In this document: in pieces, positions 51,889 to 60,662 of the stretch
How positions within the stretch are numbered: the stretch's first letter is position 1
Layout of the letters: each line of letters opens with the position of its first letter
Assembly (NCBI RefSeq): GCF_019400745.1
Contig: NZ_WJIB01000013.1
Span: forward strand, 62,001-126,000
Direction of reading: 5' to 3'
From: Cohnella sp. CFH 77786
Lineage (GTDB): Bacteria > Bacillota > Bacilli > Paenibacillales > Paenibacillaceae
DNA length: 64,000 bases
Translations under genes and position numbers: made by a program
The notes under the pieces: generated by a model
What the model was told of the DNA's origin: nothing
Database searches by the model: none
Seen by the model: the letters and a program-made list of their open reading frames with translations, nothing else

Positions 51889-52557
51889 TTATGATTTAAA
51901 CGGGTTGCGCCATTCCATCAAGGCAGCGTACCCGCAAGACTCTTCGTCTTCCAAATAATCCGCCGCCACGCCGACCGGCAGCCGCCCGCACCGGAGCAGG
52001 AATGTCAGCACCGGATCTTTGCGGAAGCCGCCCGCGACCTGCTCCACGTATTGCTCGGGACTCATTTCCGATGCAACGAGATGGTATCCCGGCATTCTTC
52101 CGCCCCCAAGCAGCCTGCTCGCGCCCAAATGGACGACCGTCTCGTACATCGACTGCATGAGCCATTTGCCCAATCCGAATTTGCGGAATTCGGGCGCCAC
52201 GCAAATATCGACGACATACAACGTATCGCCCGCGGGATCATGGTTGCGGATAAAGCCATGATCGGTCACCGACGCCCAATCATGCCGCTCGCCTTCAGCC
52301 AAGGTAACCCGCAGCGCGGTCATCGAGCCGGCGATCCGGCCGTCGATTTCGGCGCACAGCGCACCTTCGGGAAATCGCGTGACGTGCTCCGTCAGCTGTT
52401 CGGCGTTCCACCACAGCTCCGGCGGAAAAGGCGGCGGAAAGCTAAGCGCCTGCAAGGCGATCAAGCCCTCGAAATCCGCGTAACCGTAATTCCGGATGAC
52501 GGCGGGAAGCATCCGGCTGCCGTCCGTCACCCGTAACCGTTTGTACATCTCGCTCAC
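51889..52557 (-). CDS. GNAT family N-acetyltransferase
   Basis: A 222-residue acetyltransferase with VVDICVAPEFRKFGLGKWLMQSM as the CoA site, preceded by AEIDGRIAGSMTALRV. In Bacillus YhcX and many relatives a GNAT domain of this type is fused to a nitrilase-type amidase; here the two are separate genes, this one starting (GTG, or the ATG three codons on) directly after the amidase stop. They probably act together on one substrate, which is not identified. Confidence 0.85.
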   Translation of the reverse strand: MSEMYKRLRVTDGSRMLPAVIRNYGYADFEGLIALQALSFPPPFPPELWWNAEQLTEHVTRFPEGALCAEIDGRIAGSMTALRVTLAEGERHDWASVTDHGFIRNHDPAGDTLYVVDICVAPEFRKFGLGKWLMQSMYETVVHLGASRLLGGGRMPGYHLVASEMSPEQYVEQVAGGFRKDPVLTFLLRCGRLPVGVAADYLEDEESCGYAALMEWRNPFKS

Positions 52558-53415
52558 CTAATTCCAGTCCGGGTACAAATCCGTCCGGCGGTCCCGCCAC
52601 GTCGTCACCGATCCGCTTCGGCGGACCTCCTCCAGCAGGGACAGATCCAAATCGGCGGTGATCAGCATATCCGCGTTGATCTCGCCTTCGCACAGAATTC
52701 CGCGAGGCGGGAACGGGATATCGTTCGGCGTGATGACGGCCGCCTGTCCATAGTTGGCCCGCATGAAATCGACGCGCCTGAGGGAGCCTACCGTACCCGT
52801 CGTCACGATGTACATCTGGTTTTCCACCGCTCTCGCGTGGCAGCAGTAGCGTACCCGGTAGAAACCGTGGCGGTCGTCGGTGCAGGAAGGGCAGAAAATG
52901 ACGTCCGCCCCCTTCGCCCGAACGATCCGGACGATTTCCGGAAACTCGATGTCGTAGCAGGTCAGCAGGCCGATCGTGCCATAAGGCGTGTCGAATACGC
53001 GGACTCCGTCCCCTTCCTGGACGTTCCATTCGTCCTTCTCCGTCGGCGTGATGTGCAGCTTGTCCTGCGTGTTCACCGAGCCGTCCGGTCCGAACAGGTA
53101 AGCGGTGTTGCGAAGCCGATTTCCCCGGCGCGTTACATGGGTTCCGCCGATGATGTAAATCCCGAAGCTCTTGGCCAATCCCGAAAACAGCGACTCGTAC
53201 GCTTCCGTATACTCGGGAAGCTTGTCTACGGGGTCTCCCGATTCCTCTCCTCCGCCTGCGGACAGCAAAGGGGTCGTGACGAATTCCGGAAACAGCAGGA
53301 ACCGCGCCCCGTATTCAGCCGCGTTTCGCGCATAGTGGACGACCTGCCGGCTGAAATCATCAAAACTGGCGACGTCCCTGAGTTCGAACTGGACGGCGGA
53401 TACCCTCATTTTCAC
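52558..53415 (-). CDS. Carbon-nitrogen hydrolase (nitrilase superfamily)
   Basis: About 285 residues with the Glu-Lys-Cys triad: Glu in LLFPEFVTTPL, Lys in DKLHITPTE and Cys in LLTCYDIEFPE. A second Glu is present in PTEKDEW. It hydrolyses an amide. GGAGG is ten bases before the GTG at 53415 (MKMRVSAVQFEL); the open frame further upstream is not supported. Its stop abuts the GNAT start, consistent with a functional pair that is fused in other species. Confidence 0.9.
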   Translation of the reverse strand: MKMRVSAVQFELRDVASFDDFSRQVVHYARNAAEYGARFLLFPEFVTTPLLSAGGGEESGDPVDKLPEYTEAYESLFSGLAKSFGIYIIGGTHVTRRGNRLRNTAYLFGPDGSVNTQDKLHITPTEKDEWNVQEGDGVRVFDTPYGTIGLLTCYDIEFPEIVRIVRAKGADVIFCPSCTDDRHGFYRVRYCCHARAVENQMYIVTTGTVGSLRRVDFMRANYGQAAVITPNDIPFPPRGILCEGEINADMLITADLDLSLLEEVRRSGSVTTWRDRRTDLYPDWN

Positions 53416-53530
53416 CGGTGACGATTCCTCCTCTAGACGGCGACCCTGCCATTCGCCATTGGCGCGATGAAACCTGTCAAGCGATAAGAACGGCACCCGG
53501 CCGACTCGGACCGAATGCCGCTGTGCCATG

Positions 53531-54187
53531 CTATCCGCGGTTCCAATCGAATCCGACGGCCTGCAGGAACGCCCGGGCCAGCACCATGTGTCCGGCTTGC
53601 GTCGGATGCACGCGGTCCCAGGCGAGCGTAGCGGCGTACAGATGGGTCAGAACCCGGTCGAATGCCGCTTGCGTGTCCACGAACAGCGTCCCGTTCTCTT
53701 CGGCGATCCTGCGCACGATGGCGCCGTATTCATCCATGCGTCTGCGCATGGCGTCGGACTTGTTCGACTCGATATAGAACGGTGTCATGAGAACGAGACC
53801 GCGGACTTTCGGAAGCGTCAGCTTCACCAACTGGCGGAGGGTCGACTCGTATTCGTCCGGCTGGACCTGCCATTCCCGGATGAACGGCGTATCGAACTGC
53901 CGCCATACGTCGTTCGTGCCTATCATGACCGACAGCCAATCGGGTTTCCTCTGCAAGACATCGGTTTCCCAGCGCCCGGCCAGATCCCGGACGGTATTCC
54001 CGCTTACTCCCATATTGACGACCCGGATGCCCAGCTCTGGATACGAGGCTTGCAGGAAGGCGTCCGCCAGCGAGACGTAGCCTTTGCCCAGCGCCCCGAA
54101 CAGTCCTTCCCCATCCGGCCTCTGGCGTTCGCAATCCGTGATCGAATCCCCGATGAAAAGCAGCTTTTCCCCGTTTTGCAGCTTCAT
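53531..54187 (-). CDS. SGNH/GDSL-family hydrolase
   Basis: A 218-residue esterase with all four blocks: GDSITD (nucleophile Ser), the Gly in MGVSGNTV, GTND with Asn, and WDRVHPT with the Asp/His pair. There is no signal peptide, so it acts inside the cell or leaves by another route. Such enzymes deacetylate sugars or cleave acyl esters. GGGGAGAACGGGAAAC precedes the ATG. It is upstream of the amidase/GNAT pair and may be co-transcribed. Confidence 0.9.
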   Translation of the reverse strand: MKLQNGEKLLFIGDSITDCERQRPDGEGLFGALGKGYVSLADAFLQASYPELGIRVVNMGVSGNTVRDLAGRWETDVLQRKPDWLSVMIGTNDVWRQFDTPFIREWQVQPDEYESTLRQLVKLTLPKVRGLVLMTPFYIESNKSDAMRRRMDEYGAIVRRIAEENGTLFVDTQAAFDRVLTHLYAATLAWDRVHPTQAGHMVLARAFLQAVGFDWNRG

Positions 54188-54211
54188 GTTTCCCGTTCTC
54201 CCCTCGGTTCG

Positions 54212-54241
54212 GAAATGAAATGGAATGGAATAGAATCGAAT
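54212..54241. repeat. Six degenerate pentanucleotide units
   Basis: GAAAT, GAAAT, GGAAT, GGAAT, AGAAT, CGAAT in succession, between the histidine kinase stop and the SGNH hydrolase start. It is a short simple repeat about 25 bases before the hydrolase start codon. Confidence 0.75.
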
Positions 54242-54250
54242 GGCTTCACG

Positions 54251-55606
54251 TCAATTCGTGCGCGGAAACTGGATCGAAATCGTCGTCCCGATGCCCGGCT
54301 TGCTGAATACTTCCACGTTTCCGTCGTGCAGCTCGACGATGCGCTTGGCGATCGACAGCCCCAGCCCGTGACCGCCCGTCAGCCGATGGCGCGCCGTATC
54401 CACCCGGTAGAACCGTTCGAACAGATACGGGATTTCGCTTTCCGGGATCCCGATTCCGTAGTCGGTCACTTCGAGCTTCACGCCGGTTTTGTCGTGCCGG
54501 ATCCGCACGTCGATCGGCTCTTTGCTGTACTTGATCGCGTTGTCGATCAGGATGAGGAGAAGCTGGCGGATCTTGTCCTTGTCTCCCCGCATCGGTACGG
54601 ACTGGCTCTGCGAATGTACGCGGATTTCGCGAGCGAAGGTCGTGCCCAGCATGCCGGCGAGCTCCCGGACCACCTTCGTGACGTCGAAACGCGTGACGTT
54701 GACCCAGTCGTCCTGCTCCGCTTCGGCGAGCGTCAGCATGGAACGGGTCAGCTTCTGCAGCCGTTCCGTCTCCCTGCCGATCGCTTCGATCGCTTCGTCC
54801 CGAACCGCCTCGTTGTCCCGGCCCCACCGTTTGAGCATATCCGCGTAGCTGCCGATGACGGTCAGCGGGGTTTTGAGCTCGTGGGAGGCGTCCGCGACGA
54901 ACTGCTTCTGGTGCTCGATCGTCCGGTCCAAACGGTCGATCATTTCGTTGAAGGCGCGGACGAGCTGCTGCAGCTCGACGGACTCCTCCCGGCCGTTCAG
55001 CTTGACGCGGTGCAGCTTCCCGCTTCGGTCGATTTCCCGCATCGTCTGGACCATCTGGGCGATCGGACCGGTCATCCGGGACGTAAACCAATAGGTTCCG
55101 AAAATGGCGACCAAGATCGCCCCCACGCTGGTGGCGGCCAGAACGCTGACGAGGATTTGGGTGTAACTGTCCAACACGGTCAGCCGACGGGCGCCCTCCA
55201 CGGCGCCGATCAGCCTGCCGTCCTGATACAGCGGAACCGTCAGGAAAATGACCCGCTGGCCGTTCACTTGGAGCGATTCGGAAGTGAGCGCGGACGGATC
55301 GCCCGTCGGCAAGGACAGGAGCTCGGTGTCGATGCCGATTTTGTTCACGACCTTGTTGCCGACAAGCACGATGCGAAGCATCTCGTTGGCGTTGAACAGG
55401 TCGGTGAGCAGCTTCGGATCATCCAATCCGCCCATATGCTGCTTGCGCAGCGTCTCCGCGACCAAGTCCGCTTTGTTCGCGAGCAGTTGAAGCTCTCCCC
55501 GCGTCGTTACCCGGATGACGAAAAAATAGACGAAAATATTATACAAGATCAAGATGAAGATTAGCCAGAAAACGGTGAAAAGGGTGAAGCGAACCCTTAG
55601 CGTCAT
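54251..55606 (-). CDS. Sensor histidine kinase (ArlS/YkoH-like)
   Basis: 451 residues. Two membrane helices (about 8-32 and 155-177) bracket an extracellular sensor of about 120 residues. HAMP follows, then the H-box FVADASHELKTPLTVIGSY, the N-box LILIDNAIKYS, and DYGIGIPESE plus GGHGLGLSIAK. Its start overlaps the regulator stop (ATGA). The signal is unknown; gene order puts chrA and a Ser/Thr kinase upstream. Confidence 0.92.
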   Translation of the reverse strand: MTLRVRFTLFTVFWLIFILILYNIFVYFFVIRVTTRGELQLLANKADLVAETLRKQHMGGLDDPKLLTDLFNANEMLRIVLVGNKVVNKIGIDTELLSLPTGDPSALTSESLQVNGQRVIFLTVPLYQDGRLIGAVEGARRLTVLDSYTQILVSVLAATSVGAILVAIFGTYWFTSRMTGPIAQMVQTMREIDRSGKLHRVKLNGREESVELQQLVRAFNEMIDRLDRTIEHQKQFVADASHELKTPLTVIGSYADMLKRWGRDNEAVRDEAIEAIGRETERLQKLTRSMLTLAEAEQDDWVNVTRFDVTKVVRELAGMLGTTFAREIRVHSQSQSVPMRGDKDKIRQLLLILIDNAIKYSKEPIDVRIRHDKTGVKLEVTDYGIGIPESEIPYLFERFYRVDTARHRLTGGHGLGLSIAKRIVELHDGNVEVFSKPGIGTTISIQFPRTN

Positions 55607-56304
55607 GCGTCGGGCTCCTTCAGCATGTAGCCGACGCCGCGGACCGTATGGAGAAGCTTATGGCGGTAACCCTTGTCCATTTTTTGCCGCAAATACCGGA
55701 TGTAGACGTCTACGACGTTCGTATCCCCGATATATTCGTAACCCCAAACGTCGGACAGGATCTCTTCCCTCGTTTTCTCCTCGTTCTTGTGGCGCGCCAA
55801 GTAGAGCAGCAATTCGAATTCGCGCGGCGTCAAATCGATGGAATGGTCTTTGCGGTATACTTTGCGGGTAATGAGCTCGATCGTCAAATCCCCGATTTTC
55901 AAACAATCCTCGTTATCTCCCTCGCGGGATGCCTTGAAAATCCGCAAAATGTTCCGCACCCGGGCGAGCAGCTCCTCCATCGCGAAAGGTTTCGTGATGT
56001 AGTCGTTCGCCCCGTGCTCGAAGCCGCTCACTTTGTCAGGCACCGTGTCGCGGGCCGTAAGCAGAATCACGGGCACGGCCGATTCGCTTTGGCGAAGCCG
56101 GCGAAGCACCTCGATGCCGTTCAGCTCGGGCAGCATGACGTCGAGAAGAACGAGGTGCCAATCGCCGGATTGGGCCATTTCCAGGCCGGTCCGGCCGTCG
56201 GCGGCGCGTCCGACCCCATACCCTTCGTGCTCCAGCTCCAATTGCAGGATTCTCGCGATTCCGTCTTCGTCTTCTATGATCAGGATATTTTCCTTCTCTT
56301 TCAT
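55603..56304 (-). CDS. OmpR-family response regulator (ArlR/YkoG-like)
   Basis: A 233-residue regulator. The receiver has IIEDED, the phospho-Asp in LLDVMLPELNGIEV, LTARD and ITKPFAMEELLARV. The DNA-binding domain ends with NVVDVYIRYLRQKMDKG and HTVRGVGYML. AAGGAAGGGG precedes the ATG. It starts 15 bases after the chrA stop, so transcription from the chrA side is likely. Confidence 0.93.
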   Translation of the reverse strand: MKEKENILIIEDEDGIARILQLELEHEGYGVGRAADGRTGLEMAQSGDWHLVLLDVMLPELNGIEVLRRLRQSESAVPVILLTARDTVPDKVSGFEHGANDYITKPFAMEELLARVRNILRIFKASREGDNEDCLKIGDLTIELITRKVYRKDHSIDLTPREFELLLYLARHKNEEKTREEILSDVWGYEYIGDTNVVDVYIRYLRQKMDKGYRHKLLHTVRGVGYMLKEPDA

Positions 56305-56319
56305 CGGGTATCCCCTTCC

Positions 56320-57567
56320 TTATGTCTCGATGATCCAACCTGCCGCCGCGCACGCCGCAACGACCGCGATCGGCGGGATCCGCTTGTACGCCAGCGCCGC
56401 GAACGCGGCGGCGGCAACGGCGACGTCCCCGGCATCGCGGACAGCGGAGGTCCAGACCGGGTCGTACAGAGCCGCCAGCAGCAGCCCGACGACCGAAGCG
56501 TTGACGCCGGCCAGCGCCGATCTGGCCGAGCGGTTGGCACGAAGGCGCTCCCAATACGGCATCGCTCCCGCCACGAGCAGGAACGAAGGCAGGAACACGG
56601 CCGTCAGCATGACGGCTGCGCGCAGCCACCCCGCGGCTCCGGGTGCGGAAGCGGCGCCGACGAAAGCGGCGAACGTGAAGAGCGGCCCCGGAACCGCTTG
56701 GGCCGCGCCGTAACCGGCCACGAACCGCTCTTCGCTGAGCAAGCCCGCGGCCACCGACTCGTGCTCGAGCATCGGAAGCACGACATGCCCGCCTCCGAAC
56801 ACGAGCGATCCGGCGCGGTATCCGATGTCGGCGAGAACGGCGAGCGGCTCGCCCGTGAACCGGGCCAACCAGGGCAGCAGAACCAGCAGAAGGCCGAACG
56901 CGATCAAGTACAAGTAAGCGTATGGGGCCGGGGTGCCGTGCAGCCCGGAACCCGGAGAGTCGGACGCGGATCCGGATGCGCCCTGTGGCATTTTGCCTCT
57001 GAGCGTCCTCCATCCGAGAATGCCGCACAGGATGATCGGCAGCAATTGGCCGGCCGGTCCCGGATACGCCAAAGCGGCGGCAGCGGTGGCGATAGCCATC
57101 GCGCCGCGGAGCAGATCGGGAATCAAGGAACGTCCCATGCTCCACACGGCTTGCGCCACGACGGCTACGGCCGCCAGCATGAGTCCGTGGATCGCTCCCG
57201 AAGCCGAAGCGGCAAGCGAGGGCAATCCCCAGGCGAACAACGCCATCAGAATGGCGGAAGGCAGCGTGAATCCGGCCCAGGCGGCAAGAGCGCCGGGGAT
57301 TCCCGCCCTGCGCATCGCGATGGCCATGCCGAGCTGGCTGCTCGCGGGTCCAGGCAGGAATTGGCACATTGCCGTCAGGTCGGCGAACGTCGCTTCGTCG
57401 AGCCAGCCCTTGCGGCGGACGTAGGTTTCCCGGAAATATCCGATATGGGCGATGGGCCCTCCGAAGGAGGAGAGACCCAGCTTCAGAGCCGTCCGGCCCG
57501 TTTCGATCCAGCCGCTGCGATCGGCGGCGCGCGGCGCGGCTACCGCGTCTTCGGTTTCTTCTCTCAT
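56320..57567 (-). CDS. chrA: Chromate transporter, ChrA family
   Basis: A 415-residue membrane protein with two CHR halves. The first has LGLSSFGGPIAHIGYFRETYV and CQFLPGPASSQLGMAIA; the second has GSLVFGGGHVVLPMLE and AAQAVPGPLFTFAAFVGA. Members export chromate, often together with sulfate metabolism. The ATG at 57567 has no ribosome site; TACAAT ends six bases before it, which could place the transcript start at the ATG. A longer in-frame extension overlaps the kinase gene and is less likely. Confidence 0.88.
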   Translation of the reverse strand: MREETEDAVAAPRAADRSGWIETGRTALKLGLSSFGGPIAHIGYFRETYVRRKGWLDEATFADLTAMCQFLPGPASSQLGMAIAMRRAGIPGALAAWAGFTLPSAILMALFAWGLPSLAASASGAIHGLMLAAVAVVAQAVWSMGRSLIPDLLRGAMAIATAAAALAYPGPAGQLLPIILCGILGWRTLRGKMPQGASGSASDSPGSGLHGTPAPYAYLYLIAFGLLLVLLPWLARFTGEPLAVLADIGYRAGSLVFGGGHVVLPMLEHESVAAGLLSEERFVAGYGAAQAVPGPLFTFAAFVGAASAPGAAGWLRAAVMLTAVFLPSFLLVAGAMPYWERLRANRSARSALAGVNASVVGLLLAALYDPVWTSAVRDAGDVAVAAAAFAALAYKRIPPIAVVAACAAAGWIIET

Positions 57568-57608
57568 GCGACTATTGTAGCACGATTGGCACGGGACTGA
57601 AAAATCCT

Positions 57609-59210
57609 TCACTTTCCGGGGTCGGGAAGCATTGCCTCCGCCCATGCTTGAAATGCCCGGCCTCCAGCCTGCGAAGCGAGCGCTTCCCGGGGATAACCTT
57701 CTCCTTGCCAAACGGCTTGCAAAACGGATTCCGCGGACAACCACGGCAATTTCGCGACCGGTGCCGCCGGAAAACACCCCAACCACTCTCCTCGTTCCGC
57801 AAAAGGCCGATCCCGGTTGGCGATCCATCCGCACCTCGTTCCTCTACGGGCCGCGTTCTCCGACAAGTCCGCCTCCGCCGACTGCCTTCGAAGCGTCCAC
57901 TTGGAGGGCAGGCAATCGGCGATCCACCACATCGAGCGCAAACCCAAGCGGACAAGCCATTCTTCCATTCCCGGCCGCTCCCAACGGCTGGATACGTCGA
58001 GCAGCACGAGCGGAACGCCGAGCTGCCGGAGCCAAGCGTCGAATCCGGCTTCCGGCAGACGAATAACGCCCGACGGATCGGCGGGGTAGTAGGAGGCGCT
58101 GCCGCTGCGCCATGCGGGAATCGCAGCCCCCTGTCCCGACGGATCGGCGAATACCGCGTGTTTGGGCATGGCACGGCGACCGTCGAGCAGCCCGAATAAT
58201 TCAGGTTCGCCTCCGGGCACTTCCACCACGGCATGGTGAATGCCCTGCGAGGAGAGAAATCCGGACAAACCCAGCGTGGCGAAGGTCGCGCCCGCTGCAG
58301 GATAGGCGGAAAGAACGGCCGCGACCGTGACTCCTTGGGTACAGGGGGACGGTTGACCGGGTATCGCCCTTTCCCCTTTTACCTCCGGCAGCCAGACTTC
58401 TCCCAGCCGCCCGAGCAGCCGCTTCAGCTCGCCGGCGCTTTGGGGGCGCTTCTCCGGGTCTTCGGACAGCACCGATTCCAGCAGGTCGAGAAACCCGTTC
58501 GGCACATCGGCCTGAAGCTCCCGCCGAACGGAACCCGTCCGACGATACGCGAATCGGCCGCCGGATAGCAAGCAGTAGGCCATCGCGCCCCAGCCGTACA
58601 AGTCCGATCGCGCGTCGGTCTGCTTGCCGCGCATTTGCTCCGGGGCCGCGAACGCGGGTGTGCCGAGCCGCTCGGTGTCGGCGCCGGCTTCCGGGCGGTA
58701 CGTCCGGGCAATGCCGAAATCGACGAGCACCGCGCGGTCGTGCCGGTCGATCAGAACGTTGGCCGGCTTCAAATCCCGGAACACGATCATCGGGCGCTGG
58801 CCGTGCAAGTAGCAGAGCAAATCGCACAGCTGCTCCAGGTAGCGCAGCACCCGAACGAACGGCAGCCGGTTGCCGCTGCGGGCGAACAGGTCGGCGAGGG
58901 TATCCCCCGGCACGTATTCCATGACGATGGCGGCCCAGCCGTCCGCGTCCGGCGGATAATAATCGACGATGTCCGGCAGATGGGGATGCTGCAGTTCCGA
59001 CAATATCCTCGCTTCCCGGATGAACGCGTCCTTCTCCGCCGGATGCGCGGCCGTCAGCTTCAACGCCCTACGCTTGCCGTTTAACCGGATATCTTCGGCC
59101 AAATATACCCGTCCCATCCCGCCGCGGCCGATCTGGGCGACGATCCGGTATCGGTCTCCGTAGACCGCCCCCGCCTCCAAAACCGGGAGGGATCTTCTAT
59201 GCTCCTCCAT
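57609..59210 (-). CDS. Hanks-type Ser/Thr protein kinase with a degenerate MinD-like C-terminal domain
   Basis: 533 residues. The kinase domain (about 20-285) has IGRGGMGRVYLA, the ATP-anchoring Lys in ALKLTAA, VFRDLKPANVL (the usual HRD reads FRD), VDFGIAR and GTPAFAAPEQ. The C-terminal part begins VTVAAVLSAYPAAGATFATL and continues GIHHAVVEVPGG, resembling the start of MinD/CpaE-type ATPases, but the Walker A lysines are missing. No PASTA or transmembrane segment is present, so it is cytosolic. ATG at 59210 gives the better spacing from AAAGGAG. Confidence 0.83.
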   Translation of the reverse strand: MEEHRRSLPVLEAGAVYGDRYRIVAQIGRGGMGRVYLAEDIRLNGKRRALKLTAAHPAEKDAFIREARILSELQHPHLPDIVDYYPPDADGWAAIVMEYVPGDTLADLFARSGNRLPFVRVLRYLEQLCDLLCYLHGQRPMIVFRDLKPANVLIDRHDRAVLVDFGIARTYRPEAGADTERLGTPAFAAPEQMRGKQTDARSDLYGWGAMAYCLLSGGRFAYRRTGSVRRELQADVPNGFLDLLESVLSEDPEKRPQSAGELKRLLGRLGEVWLPEVKGERAIPGQPSPCTQGVTVAAVLSAYPAAGATFATLGLSGFLSSQGIHHAVVEVPGGEPELFGLLDGRRAMPKHAVFADPSGQGAAIPAWRSGSASYYPADPSGVIRLPEAGFDAWLRQLGVPLVLLDVSSRWERPGMEEWLVRLGLRSMWWIADCLPSKWTLRRQSAEADLSENAARRGTRCGWIANRDRPFAERGEWLGCFPAAPVAKLPWLSAESVLQAVWQGEGYPREALASQAGGRAFQAWAEAMLPDPGK

Positions 59211-59330
59211 CCGCATGCTCTCCTTTTCGTTCGCCGATTTTATAAGTGATCCCGGAAGCCCTGCCTTTTTTTTCGCCGGCATCCGATGCCGCACGTCTGT
59301 CAACAGGCTGCGAACAGGTGTCCCCAAGTT

Positions 59331-59520
59331 TAAGCCTGTTTGGCGAGCTTAACTCTACCAACCGGTTCGAATCTTGATAGCTTACGCCTGTCTCGCGAGC
59401 TTAACTTCTCCAACAGCGCCGAAGCACCCGAGTTAAGCCTGTCGTGGGCTTAACTTCTCCAACAGCGGCGAAGCGCCGAATGATAAGCCTGTCCGGCGAG
59501 CTTAGCCTCGACCACCAAGC
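59331..59520. repeat. Degenerate tandem repeat, four units of about 51 bp
   Basis: Units start at 59331, 59383, 59434 and 59484. Shared core: TAAGCCTGTCNGGCGAGCTTAAC, then CTCCAACAGCGNCGAAGC in units 2 and 3. The array fills much of the 420-base gap between the kinase gene and the methyltransferase terminator. No open frame or promoter was recognised in the rest of the gap (59217-59330). Confidence 0.8.
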
Positions 59521-59525
59521 GAAAA

Positions 59526-59580
59526 ATCCCGCGCCCGGCGGCCGATGCCCATACAGGGACACCGGCGCCGAACGCGGGAT
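59526..59580 (-). terminator. Terminator of the repair/methyltransferase operon
   Basis: ATCCCGCG (59526-59533) pairs with CGCGGGAT (59573-59580), with inner GGCG/CGCC pairing. Read on the minus strand it is followed by TTTTTCG. It lies about 58 bases after the methyltransferase stop. Confidence 0.7.
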
Positions 59581-59637
59581 GCTTTCCCGGTCCGATACCA
59601 AAACCTATATCTACATTCCATCATCCGCCTACCGCAA

Positions 59638-60660
59638 CTACGGCTTGCGTCTTACCCACATTGTAACTTCTTCCCGGTTATGAAACAACTGCTTCACCTT
59701 GCGGATCTCGAACCTCTCCGCGTACGCCTCCGTGAGCTCTCGCAGCGTCTGGAACGGCTTGCGGTACATCAGCTTGAGCGTAATGATGCCGGATCCGCCC
59801 GCAGACAGCGCAGGCGCCAGCGCGGTGACGAGCCGGCTCGTCCGGTGCGGGTCCCAGCTCATGTCGCAGACGAGAAGGTCGAACGTCCCCGGCGGGAACG
59901 AGAGATCCGCGGCGTTGCGCTTCAGATGCGTCAGTCTCGGGTGGCCCTTGAGCGAAGGATCCATGTCCGCCGGGTCGACGGCCGTTACTTTCAGCCCGCG
60001 CTCGAGCAACACGGAAGTCCAGCCCCCGGGGGCCGCGCCCAGATCCAGCGCGTTCGTGAACCGGTCCAGCGGCAGCTTGAACGCTCGCTCCGCTTCCAGA
60101 AGCTTAAACGCCGCCCGGGACAGAAGCCCTTCTTCCCTGCGGAACCGGACAGCGCCTCCGGGCCAATCCGACAGGTTGTCGCGCGGCTCGGAGCACCCGA
60201 TGTGCAGCGTTCTGGCTGCGGCATAGACGGATACGATCCAGTCGGCATCCTGCAGCACCGGCTCGGCGCCCATCTCCCGAACAACGGCCGCCACGATGTC
60301 CCTGCCCTCCGCGGAACTGAACGGAAACGGACTATTCATCGCCTTGCGGACCTGGACGGCAACTTTCCTTCCATCCACTCTCCCGGAAAGCGTCCTGGCG
60401 TATTCGGTAAGCGCTTCGGCCGTACGGTCGCGATCCTCCGTCAGCGGAATTTCCGCTTCTAACGGAAACAGATGCCGGAGAAACACGGGCTCGTCCCGGC
60501 GGAGCTCCTTCAGCCAATCGGCGTCGTCCTCCCTGCCGGTCGAGATGCGGAACGTCTCCCCGGACAACCCGGAGACCGACAAGCGGGGATCGCGCCTGCG
60601 CAACTCTTCCATCGCGTATGCGGCGAATCCCGGATTGGCCGTTCCGATGAACGTCCCCAT
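59638..60660 (-). CDS. RlmM-like SAM-dependent rRNA 2'-O-methyltransferase
   Basis: A 340-residue protein. The N-terminal 150 residues resemble a THUMP-like RNA-binding region (AVQVRKAMNSPFPFSSAE). The C-terminal methyltransferase has SRAAFKLLEAER (catalytic Lys), the SAM-binding motif ALDLGAAPGGWTSVLLERG, VDPADMDP, and VCDMSWDPHRTS with the catalytic Asp. This is the Lys-Asp-Lys-Glu pattern of 2'-O-methyltransferases. GGGAGG lies seven bases before the ATG. It follows the ABC ATPase gene by two bases. Confidence 0.87.
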   Translation of the reverse strand: MGTFIGTANPGFAAYAMEELRRRDPRLSVSGLSGETFRISTGREDDADWLKELRRDEPVFLRHLFPLEAEIPLTEDRDRTAEALTEYARTLSGRVDGRKVAVQVRKAMNSPFPFSSAEGRDIVAAVVREMGAEPVLQDADWIVSVYAAARTLHIGCSEPRDNLSDWPGGAVRFRREEGLLSRAAFKLLEAERAFKLPLDRFTNALDLGAAPGGWTSVLLERGLKVTAVDPADMDPSLKGHPRLTHLKRNAADLSFPPGTFDLLVCDMSWDPHRTSRLVTALAPALSAGGSGIITLKLMYRKPFQTLRELTEAYAERFEIRKVKQLFHNREEVTMWVRRKP

Positions 60661-60662
60661 GG

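Noticed and set aside
53528-55564. 678-codon plus-strand open frame
   Set aside because: Antisense to the SGNH hydrolase and histidine kinase genes, with no ribosome site and biased composition.
55648-57600. 650-codon plus-strand open frame
   Set aside because: Antisense to the response regulator and chrA; Arg/Gly-rich noise translation.
57609-59210. PrkC-type membrane kinase
   Set aside because: There is no transmembrane helix and there are no PASTA repeats; the C-terminal part is a soluble domain.
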